From NCBI GenBank assembly GCA_003131315.1, contig PKUV01000140.1, positions 40,121-104,120 on the forward strand: a stretch of DNA of 64,000 bases, given 5' to 3'. The stretch is from Acidobacteriaceae bacterium. Its GTDB lineage: Bacteria; Acidobacteriota; Terriglobia; Terriglobales; Acidobacteriaceae. Both the position numbers and the translations under genes were made by a program. The notes under the pieces were generated by a model. That model had not been told where the DNA came from and made no database searches. It was given only the letters and a program-made list of their open reading frames with translations. The first letter of the stretch is position 1; every line of letters begins with the position of its first letter. Shown here piece by piece: positions 36,671 to 44,031 of this stretch.

Positions 36671-37090
36671 TTGGCTTGCCCCTTTTTTGTGCCACGGGAA
36701 ATCGTGAACGACGGCTCCTGGCCGCATCCTTCGCGCCTGCCATTGGGAGCGGGATGGACGGGGAACTGCCGCGCCTCGGGGCAGGAACTGCCGGCATCCG
36801 ACGCCCACATACTGGAATTCTGCAACCTTGGTTACGCAACCGCCTGTCCGCATCTTCCCCGGCGCTGTGACTGGGATGCAGTACGTTTTTCGGTTGCCCG
36901 CGCTGGCCGGGAGCGGGTCACGATCTGCTTTGTATGCGAGTTAGACCACGCTCCAATCGAACATGGGAAATTGACCTTCGACCTGGCGGGCGAGGCTTGG
37001 CTCAACCCACACCCGGACCCGCGTGTGCTCAGACTCGCAACCTGCTATCTCCAAACATATCGCGCCCGGCAGAGCGCTGTTCTCATCTGA
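36671..37090 (+). CDS. Small Cys-rich protein of unknown function
   Basis: The 139-residue reading starts with a TTG seven bases after GAGG, giving an N-terminus MACPFFVPREI. It contains about eight Cys, including NCRAS, EFCNLGYATACPHLPRRC and ICFVC, with a Pro/Trp-rich start (WPHPSRLPLGAGWTG). This Cys spacing could hold a metal or an Fe-S cluster. I believe similar proteins occur in Acidobacteria, but cannot name one. It lies six bases before the thioesterase gene, so an operon is likely. The start choice rests on the ribosome site. Confidence 0.6.
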   Translation: MACPFFVPREIVNDGSWPHPSRLPLGAGWTGNCRASGQELPASDAHILEFCNLGYATACPHLPRRCDWDAVRFSVARAGRERVTICFVCELDHAPIEHGKLTFDLAGEAWLNPHPDPRVLRLATCYLQTYRARQSAVLI

Positions 37091-37096
37091 CAGTCT

Positions 37097-37609
37097 ATGA
37101 ACGACAACGACAAAGCGAAGTTAACCCGCCCCCGGCCGGTGCGCGAATCGATCTCTGAAATGGTAGAGATCGTTCTGCCTAACGATGCCAATCCCCTGAA
37201 CGCGCTGCTTGGCGGACGCCTCATGCACTGGATCGACCTTGCCGGCGCCATGGCCGCCCACCGCCACTCGCGCCAGTACGTGGTAACGGCTTCCATTGAT
37301 CATCTGGACTTTCTCGTGCCTGTTCGCGTCGGAGATTTCGTAGTCCTGCGCTCGTCGGTCAATCGCGTCTACCACACTTCGATGGAGGTGGGCGTGAAGG
37401 TCTGGGTGGAGAATTATCGCTCCCAAGAGAACCGTCACGTCAGCTCCGCCTATCTGACCTTTGTCGCCATAGATGCTGCCGGAAATCACATGGCGGTCCC
37501 GCCCGTCGTCCCCGAGACCGAAGATGAAAAGCGCCGCTACGAAGATGCCGCGCACCGCCGGGAGATACGCCGTAAGGAGTCGGCGCGCAGAAACGAGGTT
37601 CGGAGTTAG
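37097..37609 (+). CDS. Acyl-CoA thioesterase, hotdog fold
   Basis: The 170-residue protein has the hotdog thioesterase pattern of the YciA/BFIT-like class: VLPNDANPLNALLGGRLMHW with IDLAGAMAA and then FLVPVRVGDFVVLRSSVN. The conserved Asp of the central helix (WIDLAG) is likely catalytic. It hydrolyses acyl-CoA to fatty acid and CoA. The C-terminus is charged (Arg/Glu). Confidence 0.88.
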   Translation: MNDNDKAKLTRPRPVRESISEMVEIVLPNDANPLNALLGGRLMHWIDLAGAMAAHRHSRQYVVTASIDHLDFLVPVRVGDFVVLRSSVNRVYHTSMEVGVKVWVENYRSQENRHVSSAYLTFVAIDAAGNHMAVPPVVPETEDEKRRYEDAAHRREIRRKESARRNEVRS

Positions 37610-37671
37610 GTCCTGAATGCGTTCGAACTAATCAAGAATTAATGCAGCATTGCTGGTAAGCTGACCTGCTC

Positions 37672-37705
37672 AAGGCTGAGACCTAGCACCTGAGACCTGA
37701 GACCT
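37672..37705. repeat. Half word-repeat, ACCTGAGACCTGAG family
   Basis: Three words of the type GCACCTGAGACCTGAGACC lie just before the cydA start codon. The complementary arm is not nearby, so this is a half copy of the family complete at 47073-47170. Confidence 0.6.
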
Positions 37706-37710
37706 TATTT

Positions 37711-39075
37711 ATGGACAGCGCACTTTTCGTTCACCGTCTCCACTTCGCCTTCACCGCTACGTTTCACTATCTCTTCCCGCAGCTCACCATGGGGCTCGCG
37801 CTGCTGATTGTCGTGCTCAAGACGATCGGCTTGCGGCGCAACGATCCCGTGTACCACGAGGCGGCCCGCTTCTGGGGAAGGATTTTTGGCATCAATTTCG
37901 TATTAGGTGTTGTGACCGGCATTCCGATGGAATTCCAGTTCGGCACCAACTGGTCGCACTTTTCGCGATTCGCGGGCGGCGTCATCGGCCAGACACTGGC
38001 CATGGAAGGCATGTTTGCCTTCTTCCTCGAATCGGCGTTCCTCGGATTATTTCTCTACGGAGAGAAGCGGTTGAGCCCGAAAGCACACTGGCTGTCGGCT
38101 GTCGCAGTCTTTGTGGGTTCGTGGTTGTCGGGTTATTTCATCATCGCCACTGACGCTTTCATGCAGCATCCCGTCGGCTATTTCACGGCTGCAGACGGGA
38201 GCTTGCAGCTGGCGAGCTTCTGGGATTTCGTGCTGAATCCCTGGGCCGGATGGCAATACGCGCACAACATGAGCGGAGCGGCGATCACCGGCGCGTTCAT
38301 CATGACGTCCGTGGGCGCGTTCTATCTGCTCTCAGGCAAGTGGACCGCGCACGCCCGCATTTTCGTCAAGGCCGGCGTGATCGCCGGTTGCCTGTTCAGC
38401 GTTCTGCAGATTTTTCCGACCGGCGACCGACAAGGCAAAATGGTCGCCGACCTGCAACCCGTGACTCTGGCGGCGATGGAGGGATTGTTCCAGGGCCAGC
38501 CTGGCGCACCGTTAATCATCTTAGGTCAGCCTAACGATCAGCAAGGCAAGATTGACAACCCGCTCGAAGTTCCGAAAATGTTGAGCATGCTGACTTACAA
38601 ACGATGGAAGGCCAACGTCCGTGGACTCGACGCTTTCCCTAAACAAGACTGGCCAGGTAACATTCCATTGCTCTATTACAGCTACCACATCATGGTTGGC
38701 CTCGGGACGTTCTTCGTCGCCGTCATGGTCGTCGCATTGTTCCTACTGTGGCGCGGCAGGCTCTTTAACGCCAGGTGGATGCTCTGGATACTGATGCTCG
38801 CAGCGCCTTTTCCTTATATTGCCAATACCGCCGGATGGATGACCGCCGAGCTTGGCCGCCAGCCCTGGCTGGTCTATGGACTGATGCGCACCGAAGCGGG
38901 CTACTCCAAGCTCGTCTCGGCCGGTAACGGCATGTTTACTCTTTTGGGATTCATGGGCATTTACATGGTGCTGGGCATTCTGGGCCTGTTCCTGATCCGG
39001 CGGGAAATTGAGAACGGCCCTGTGGCCGGACACGAATCCGTGTCCAATCTCCATCCGGCGGCGGAGGCAAGGTGA
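37711..39075 (+). CDS. cydA: Cytochrome bd ubiquinol oxidase subunit I
   Basis: The 454-residue membrane protein carries the haems of a bd-type quinol oxidase, which reduces oxygen with high affinity and pumps no protons. Haem ligands fit FHYLFPQLT (His near residue 19), YAHNMSGAAIT (His near 185) and YHIMVGLG (Met near 330). The short periplasmic Q-loop region near 240-280 and GRQPWLVYGL near 390 are as in the short Q-loop group. It overlaps or abuts cydB, so the subunits are co-translated. Confidence 0.95.
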   Translation: MDSALFVHRLHFAFTATFHYLFPQLTMGLALLIVVLKTIGLRRNDPVYHEAARFWGRIFGINFVLGVVTGIPMEFQFGTNWSHFSRFAGGVIGQTLAMEGMFAFFLESAFLGLFLYGEKRLSPKAHWLSAVAVFVGSWLSGYFIIATDAFMQHPVGYFTAADGSLQLASFWDFVLNPWAGWQYAHNMSGAAITGAFIMTSVGAFYLLSGKWTAHARIFVKAGVIAGCLFSVLQIFPTGDRQGKMVADLQPVTLAAMEGLFQGQPGAPLIILGQPNDQQGKIDNPLEVPKMLSMLTYKRWKANVRGLDAFPKQDWPGNIPLLYYSYHIMVGLGTFFVAVMVVALFLLWRGRLFNARWMLWILMLAAPFPYIANTAGWMTAELGRQPWLVYGLMRTEAGYSKLVSAGNGMFTLLGFMGIYMVLGILGLFLIRREIENGPVAGHESVSNLHPAAEAR

Positions 39076-39077
39076 CT

Positions 39078-40115
39078 ATGGCGAGCCTTTGGTTCTGGAT
39101 TGTCGCAGCGATGATCGCGACCTATGTCGTGCTCGACGGATTCGATCTTGGCGCGGGTGCGATTTATCTGATTGCGGCCAAAACCAACGAGGAACGACGC
39201 CGGGTGCTGCGCGCCATCGGCCCGGTCTGGGATGGCAACGAAGTCTGGTTGCTGGCTGCCGGCGGCACGCTCTACTTTGCATTCCCTCGACTCTACGCGT
39301 CGAGCTTCAGCGGGTTCTACCTGCCGCTGACGATTGTTCTGTGGCTGCTCATTCTGCGCGGCATCGGCATTGAATTTCGCGCTCACATCGAAAACCCGAT
39401 CTGGCAGGACTTCTTCGACGTGGTCTTCAGCGTCTCCAGCATTCTGCTGGCTGTGTTTTTCGGGGCGGCACTGGGCAACGTGGTGCGCGGAGTTCCGCTT
39501 GATTCAACCGGCTACTTTTTTGAGCCGCTCTGGACCACCTTCAAACTCGGCCCGCAGACGGGCATCCTGGATTGGTACACGGTACTCACCGGCGTGGTGG
39601 CGTTAGTGACTCTGACCGCGCACGGTTCTTACTACGTCGCCCTCAAAACCGACGCGGACCTCGGCCGCCGCGCCCGCGGGTTCGCCTTGCTTTGTTGGCC
39701 CGTGCAGTTTTTTCTGACCTTTAGTTCCCTGGTCGCGACTTATTTCATCCGGCCCGAAATCATGGCGAACTACGGGAGGCACAAGGTCGGGATACTGGTT
39801 CCGATCGTCGTTGTCGCCAGCCTGGCAGTAATGCTCTGGGCCAATCCCAAGGGCAAAGAGAAACTCGCCTTCGTTGCCTCCAGCCTGTATATCACCGCTA
39901 TGCTGGTGGGCGCGGCGTTTGCGCTCTATCCCGTCGTACTGCCTGCCCGCGACCACCAATACGATCTCACCATCTACAACACCGCCGCCGGCAGTCACGG
40001 ATTGAGCGTTGGCTTGGTTTGGTGGACGTTCGGCGCGGTGCTCGCGGTAGGCTATTTCGTGTTCGTCTACCGCATGTTTCGCGGCAAAGTGCAGCTGGGA
40101 GAAGGGCACTACTAG
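39078..40115 (+). CDS. cydB: Cytochrome bd ubiquinol oxidase subunit II
   Basis: The 345-residue product is hydrophobic with eight to nine helices and the subunit II opening (VVLDGFDLGAGAIYLIAA, then VWDGNEVWLLAAGGTLYF). It supports CydA assembly. The start is taken as the ATG five bases after AAGG; a GTG two codons earlier would also read through the cydA stop. No cydDC or cydX is seen nearby. Confidence 0.95.
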   Translation: MASLWFWIVAAMIATYVVLDGFDLGAGAIYLIAAKTNEERRRVLRAIGPVWDGNEVWLLAAGGTLYFAFPRLYASSFSGFYLPLTIVLWLLILRGIGIEFRAHIENPIWQDFFDVVFSVSSILLAVFFGAALGNVVRGVPLDSTGYFFEPLWTTFKLGPQTGILDWYTVLTGVVALVTLTAHGSYYVALKTDADLGRRARGFALLCWPVQFFLTFSSLVATYFIRPEIMANYGRHKVGILVPIVVVASLAVMLWANPKGKEKLAFVASSLYITAMLVGAAFALYPVVLPARDHQYDLTIYNTAAGSHGLSVGLVWWTFGAVLAVGYFVFVYRMFRGKVQLGEGHY

Positions 40116-40116
40116 C

Positions 40117-40251
40117 GATTGCAGAGGTCAGAGGTAGCACTGAGGTCAGAGGTTAGAGGTTAGATTGCAGAAGTGAACAACTCCGACGCAAACGCACTGT
40201 GAGCCCTATAGCTCTTACCTCTGCAATTTGACCTCTGACCTCTGCAATCGC
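40117..40251. repeat. Word hairpin, CAGAGGTCAGATTGCAG family
   Basis: Two left words (ATTGCAGAGGTCAGAGG, then GAGGTTAGATTGCAG) and the right arm CTCTGCAATTTGACCTCTGA with a loop of about 45 bases fill the cydB-mrp gap. Confidence 0.8.
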
Positions 40252-40280
40252 TAGTCCTTCCCCTCCCGTATAATCAAGAA

Positions 40281-41129
40281 ATGAGTGCTCACTCTCATCA
40301 TCCCGGCCAGCAACAGCCCACCCCGCAACCTTTACCTGGCGTTAACGCCATCATCGCCGTCGGTTCCGGCAAAGGCGGAGTCGGCAAGACTACGCTCTCG
40401 GTCAATCTGGCAATCGCCCTCACTAAGATGGGCTACAAAGTAGGATTGCTTGACGGCGACGTCTACGGTCCCAACGTGCCGCTCATGCTCGGCACCAACG
40501 AGCAACCCAAAGTGATGGCCGAAAACCAGATCGCGCCCATCAACTCGCATGGGCTCAAGGTCATCTCGGTCGGCTTCCTCAACCCTGGAGACAAGCCGCT
40601 CATCTGGCGCGGTCCCATGCTGCATTCGATCATCAAGCAGTTCCTGGGATCGGTGCAGTGGGGACAGCTTGATTATCTTGTCATTGACCTTCCTCCGGGA
40701 ACCGGCGATGTTGCGCTCTCGCTGATTCAGACTGTGCCGCTGACCGGCGCCATCGTGGTCTCTACGCCCTCCGACGTTTCGCTGCAGGATGCGCGCAAGG
40801 CCATCGAGATGTTCCGCCAGATGAAGGTGGACATTGTCGGCATGGTCGAGAACATGAGCTACTTCGTCTGCCCGCACTGCCAGCACGAAATCGATATCTT
40901 CTCGCGAGGCGGCGCGGAAAAAACGGCGAAACAGTTCGACATCGCTTTCCTCGGAAGCGTCGAGCTCGATCCGGAGATTCGCAAATCCGGCGACAGCGGC
41001 TCTCCATCCGTGCTCCAGGGAGAAGACTCGCCCCATGCGAAGTCGCTGTTCGCCTTTGCCCGCAATGTGGCGGCGCGCGTCGAGGAGATCAAAGCCAGCA
41101 GTTCGGAAAGCGTGATTCAGATTCAGTAG
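40281..41129 (+). CDS. Mrp/NBP35 family iron-sulfur carrier ATPase
   Basis: The 282-residue protein loads or carries Fe-S clusters to target proteins. It has a deviant Walker A (GSGKGGVGKTT near residue 28), LLDGDVYGPNVP near 56, VIDLPPGTGDVA near 135 and the cluster-binding CPHC near 197. A His/Gln/Pro-rich N-terminus precedes the fold. The domain order matches the short Mrp class without an MIP18 domain. Confidence 0.93.
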   Translation: MSAHSHHPGQQQPTPQPLPGVNAIIAVGSGKGGVGKTTLSVNLAIALTKMGYKVGLLDGDVYGPNVPLMLGTNEQPKVMAENQIAPINSHGLKVISVGFLNPGDKPLIWRGPMLHSIIKQFLGSVQWGQLDYLVIDLPPGTGDVALSLIQTVPLTGAIVVSTPSDVSLQDARKAIEMFRQMKVDIVGMVENMSYFVCPHCQHEIDIFSRGGAEKTAKQFDIAFLGSVELDPEIRKSGDSGSPSVLQGEDSPHAKSLFAFARNVAARVEEIKASSSESVIQIQ

Positions 41130-41508
41130 GGCTGTCTCGGTGTTCGCTGAGACCCCCATTCTTGCCCGTTACTCTAAAGTTACTAACTGATTAGTGAGGG
41201 GTACCCCCCCTCCCCCCCGGTCTTTTGGAATCATGGGGTTAGGAGGAAATTCCCGCAAGATCTTTGAGTTTAAAGGACTTATACGTAAAATATTCCGGAA
41301 TAAGGACTTAGCTCCTTAAAGAGCGCTGAAAATGGGTTTGGGGCAGTTTCGAGGGCCGTCTTGGTGGACGGGCACACCTCACAACTGCCCCAATCAGATT
41401 GCTATTATCCCGCAGGGCGGGTTGGAAGTCTGTGATGTTCGACACAGGACGTTTGTGATGAAAAATCCCACAGGTTTAGCCGGTACCCAGTACCCAGAGG
41501 TACCCGTA
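41130..41508. other. Intergenic region with a C-run and a nested inverted repeat
   Basis: The region holds two C-runs (about 41203-41218), so its other strand is G-rich. At 41338-41393 TTGGGGCAGTT pairs with AACTGCCCCAA, and inside GAGG pairs with CCTC and CCGTC with GACGG, forming a nested hairpin of 56 bases. No protein is visible. Confidence 0.5.
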
Positions 41509-41546
41509 TTGCAAGACCGGCCTTTATGCACTACACTGTAGTGCAT
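41509..41546 (+). promoter_or_regulatory. Promoter and operator of the RHH/PIN toxin-antitoxin pair
   Basis: TTGCAA (41509-41514), a 17-base spacer and TACACT (41532-41537) suggest a sigma-70 promoter whose start would be near the antitoxin ATG at 41545, giving a leaderless message. The 21-base palindrome at 41526-41546 has ten-base arms ATGCACTACA and TGTAGTGCAT around one C, and covers the -10 and the start codon, so it suits an autoregulating antitoxin. No Shine-Dalgarno precedes the ATG. Confidence 0.6.
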
Positions 41547-41823
41547 GAGAAGCGAAGTTTACAGCTGGCGTCTATCGAGCGAACTCAAGTCGGACCTGGA
41601 GCGGGAAGCGCGTCTCCGCAAGGTGCCAGTTTCGGCGGTGCTGGAAACTGCCGTCCGCGACTGGCTGAAGAAGGGCGATACGGACGTCTCGGAAGACGAG
41701 GCCCAGCGCAGACTTCACACCGCCGCCGCCGGTTGCTTCGGAGTTTTCGCCAGCGGCGACCCTCGCCGCGCGGAGACGGCACGCGATACGCTTCGCAAGC
41801 GCCTGAGACAGCGCCATGCCTGA
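41545..41823 (+). CDS. Ribbon-helix-helix-type antitoxin
   Basis: The 92-residue protein has an N-terminal strand-helix-helix pattern (YSWRLSSELKSDLEREARLR, then VPVSAVLETAVRDWL) as in RHH DNA-binding antitoxins, with a basic C-terminal tail. It should repress its own promoter at the 41526-41546 palindrome and neutralise the downstream PIN protein. Its end overlaps an ATG (41816) in another frame that now leads to a stop after seven codons. Confidence 0.75.
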   Translation: MRSEVYSWRLSSELKSDLEREARLRKVPVSAVLETAVRDWLKKGDTDVSEDEAQRRLHTAAAGCFGVFASGDPRRAETARDTLRKRLRQRHA

Positions 41824-41850
41824 AAAACTAGTCCCCTAGCAAGAAGTGTG

Positions 41851-41920
41851 ACCTCAGCGGCTAAAGCCGCAGTGAAGACGAAGCGGTTACCGCAGCGCTG
41901 AAGCGCTGCGCCACCCAAAA
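41851..41920. repeat. Bipartite CTAAAG/CTGAAG hairpin element
   Basis: GCGGCTAAAGCCGC (41857-41870) and GCAGCGCTGAAGCGCTGC (41892-41909) are two hairpins about 20 bases apart, with ACCTCAG before and CACCCAAAA after. It lies between antitoxin and toxin genes. Related elements are near 45720, 48021 and 51273. Confidence 0.8.
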
Positions 41921-41924
41921 TCAA

Positions 41925-42371
41925 ATGCAAAATCGAGTTTTGCAGCAGCCCGCTAATGCGCTCATTGACACGGGCGCGATTCTTGCGCTGCTCGACCGCA
42001 GCGATCGCTGGCACGACGCCTGCTTGGAGGCATTCCGTCAACTGCGACTGCCGCTGCTGACCTCCGAGGCGGTGCTCACGGAAGTGTTCCACCTGGTTGG
42101 CGATACGCGCACCGAGATGGAAGCCGCCTGGAAGTTCGTCCGTTCGGGAGCGCTCGTTCTCGGCACAATCGAGCATGAGGAACTGACGCACCTGCATGGC
42201 TTGATGTCGCGCTATTGGGATAGACCGATGGACTTCGCCGATGCCACGCTCGTATATCTGGCCAAGCGCGAATCTCTTTCCGTCATTCTCACGGTCGATC
42301 AGGCGGACTTCGCAACCTATCGGATCGAGGGGAAGCGGCAGTTCCGAGTGCTCCCGAACAGGCGACCGTAG
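41925..42371 (+). CDS. PIN-domain toxin
   Basis: The 148-residue protein has PIN active-site positions in ANALIDTGAILALLDRSD, the Glu in SEAVLTEVFHLVG, and the Asp in PMDFADATLVYLA and ILTVDQADF. It pairs with the RHH antitoxin upstream but is separated from it by a repeat element, and its current start lies at the edge of that repeat. Its stop codon TAG coincides with the target duplication of the mobile element that follows. Confidence 0.85.
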   Translation: MQNRVLQQPANALIDTGAILALLDRSDRWHDACLEAFRQLRLPLLTSEAVLTEVFHLVGDTRTEMEAAWKFVRSGALVLGTIEHEELTHLHGLMSRYWDRPMDFADATLVYLAKRESLSVILTVDQADFATYRIEGKRQFRVLPNRRP

Positions 42372-42730
42372 GGTAGTGGTGCAGTTTGAATTTTGACTTG
42401 GTACTTTAGTCGCTGGTGGGGGGCAACGAAAGAGGGGCTTTGCGAGAAGAAAATCAGTGCTTCAGTTTAACGTGTGTGAGGAACACTTTATGGAGCATTT
42501 CATTGGTTTCTGGTTGCGTATCCTGTGTATCGGTCACGGCCTTTTCGACGCAGATGATCTCATGGCACTCAGAGCACTTGCCGAAGAGATGACTGGCGCT
42601 ATCCATTTCGTACCTTGGTCCAAGCCACCCCACGTCAGTCAATTCTGGTTTTGCCATGTCCCCAGTTTCCCACAGGCCGGACCATATTGCCAGCCATGTG
42701 GATTTCAAACTGCACCACTACCGACCGTAG
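42364..42730. mobile_element. 351-bp TIR element with 8-bp target duplication
   Basis: The element (42372-42722) has perfect 19-bp terminal inverted repeats (GGTAGTGGTGCAGTTTGAA and its complement at 42704-42722). The eight bases GACCGTAG occur directly on both sides (42364-42371 and 42723-42730), as expected for a target duplication. Eight-base duplications and a GG at the tip are seen for several IS families, including IS1595, so it may be a non-autonomous passenger. It holds one small reading frame on the minus strand (42454-42657). Confidence 0.85.
42454..42657 (-). CDS. Small putative zinc-finger protein in the TIR element
   Basis: The 67-residue reading begins MAKPELTDVGWLGPRYEMDS, has a FGKCSECHEII Cys pair near residue 28 and ends FLTHVKLKH with two His. 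A CxxC...HxxxxH set could hold one zinc. The ORF fills most of the mobile element. No domain is recognised and the ribosome site is weak. It could be a transposition accessory protein, a passenger gene or no gene at all. Confidence 0.45.
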   Translation of the reverse strand: MAKPELTDVGWLGPRYEMDSASHLFGKCSECHEIICVEKAVTDTQDTQPETNEMLHKVFLTHVKLKH

Positions 42731-42790
42731 GCGAACCTAGCTGTTCATCCGCCCTTCTAATAAAATCCCAAGCTCGACGCGACCGTGGAG

Positions 42791-43000
42791 TCCCAGGTCT
42801 CGAAAAGCGCGAGACCTGGGGCACCCCCGGTTTTCCCTCTGTCAACATTTGAGGACAACTCGCGTTATACTCGCCCCGGAGATGGGGACCACCCGGCGGG
42901 TGGCCCACATTTCCGGCGGGTAAGTATAACGCTCGTTGGTAAAGCGTTGACAGAAAATAGATGGGGGTGCCCCACTTCTCGCGCTTTTCGAGAAGTGGGG
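42791..43000. repeat. REP-like inverted pair, copy F (RAYT upstream flank)
   Basis: Two hairpins, CCCAGGTCTCG with its complement at 42792-42820 and CCCCACTTCTCG with its complement at about 42970-43000, face each other. Their tails meet in the middle as GGAGATGGGGACCACCCG and CGGGTGGCCCACATTTCC. This is the 'empty' form of the units that flank genes at 25.6-28.7 kb. Confidence 0.9.
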
Positions 43001-43104
43001 CTCTCCACCGCGATTGCCTGACTCGTTGCCCAATACTTTTTCATCACCGCTGGACGGTGTGCGCCGTCACCGCGCCCGCCTCCCCGCGCCGCTACTCCGT
43101 TGCC

Positions 43105-43659
43105 ATGCCGCGGAATCTGAAGCGCTACTACGGCGCTGGACACCTGCATTTCATCACCTGCAGTTGTTATCGGCGGCAGCCGCTGCTCGGCACCGCGCGC
43201 CGTCGGGATCTGTTTCTGACCGTTCTCGAGCAGGTGCGCCGCCGCTATCAGTTCGTGGTGGCCGGCTACGTCGTCATGCCCGAACACTTTCACCTGCTGA
43301 TCGGCGAACCGCAAGAGAAGACTCCTTCGACGGTCCTGCAAGCTCTCAAACTCGGCTTTGCGCGCCGCGTCCTGGCGCGGGCGAGGCGACGACGCGACCC
43401 GGCCCAAGCCAGCCTTTTCAGCCACGCGCCGCAACACATTTGGCAGAAACGCTTCTACGATTTCAACGTGTGGACCGAACACAAACGCATCGAGAAACTG
43501 CGCTACATGCATCGCAATCCAGTGAAGCGCGGCTTGGTGGCGTCCCCGGAGTTATGGCGCTGGAGCAGCTTCCGCGCCTACGCCTTGGGCGAAGCGGGTC
43601 CGGTAAGAGTCAACGAGTGGGAAGTGCTCAAGATGAAGATTCGACCGCCGGCCGCGTAA
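43105..43659 (+). CDS. REP-associated tyrosine transposase (RAYT)
   Basis: The 184-residue protein is an HUH Y1 transposase of the TnpA_REP class. VVMPEHFHLLI near residue 55 holds the HUH histidines and the catalytic Tyr fits EKLRYMHRNPVKRG near 133. RAYTs are domesticated relatives of IS200 transposases that bind and mobilise REP hairpins. It is flanked on both sides by REP-like units (42791-43000 and 43694-43801) that match units elsewhere in the window. The frame is open upstream, but the ATG at 43105 starts the family N-terminus (PRNLKRYYGAGHLHFIT). Confidence 0.92.
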   Translation: MPRNLKRYYGAGHLHFITCSCYRRQPLLGTARRRDLFLTVLEQVRRRYQFVVAGYVVMPEHFHLLIGEPQEKTPSTVLQALKLGFARRVLARARRRRDPAQASLFSHAPQHIWQKRFYDFNVWTEHKRIEKLRYMHRNPVKRGLVASPELWRWSSFRAYALGEAGPVRVNEWEVLKMKIRPPAA

Positions 43660-43693
43660 CAGCCGAACCCACTCCGGAGTCGGCGGTGCGGCG

Positions 43694-43801
43694 GCCCACT
43701 TCTCGAAAAGCGCGAGAAGTGGGGCACCCCTTTTTTCTTCTCTGCCAACGCTTTAGCAATGCGCGTTATACTTACCCGCCGGAGATGGGGGCCACCCGCC
43801 G
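43694..43801. repeat. REP-like unit, copy G (RAYT downstream flank)
   Basis: The hairpin CCCACTTCTCG with its complement is followed by GGGGCACCCC and the tail GCGTTATACTTACCCGCCGG, then AGATGGGGGCCACCCG. Same orientation as the left half of copy F. Confidence 0.88.
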
Positions 43802-43916
43802 GACTCATCCCCACCCGAGTTGCGCGCCTTTGTGTCCACACGATTTGCGCCTGTTAACCGACTACTAAATCGTTGTCCGGATTTTCCCGCCGTCTATAGC
43901 TATCCCCAGCCCTTCC

Positions 43917-43945
43917 TTGACACCCTCGCCAGCGCTCCCTAGAAT
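43917..43945 (+). promoter_or_regulatory. Probable sigma-70 promoter for hrcA
   Basis: TTGACA (43917-43922), a 17-base spacer and TAGAAT (43940-43945) match sigma-70 consensus closely, about 85 bases before the hrcA start. A CIRCE operator (TTAGCACTC...GAGTGCTAA) expected for HrcA was not found in clear form here. Confidence 0.65.
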
Positions 43946-44031
43946 TCCATTAGGCGGTGGTGGAATCTTAATCTAAGCCACTGCATCTAAAGAATTTAGA
44001 GGGGCAGTTCAGCTCCTGGACTCGGGTCGAT

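Noticed and set aside
41203..41218. G-quadruplex on the minus strand
   Set aside because: Only two long G-runs are present, not four separate tracts, so a simple intramolecular quadruplex is doubtful.
42457..42852. 131-residue reading frame on the plus strand over the TIR element
   Set aside because: It crosses the right TIR and runs into a REP-like unit, so it cannot be a natural gene.
43860..44031. CIRCE operator before hrcA
   Set aside because: No TTAGCACTC-N9-GAGTGCTAA match, even loose, was seen; only a sigma-70 promoter.
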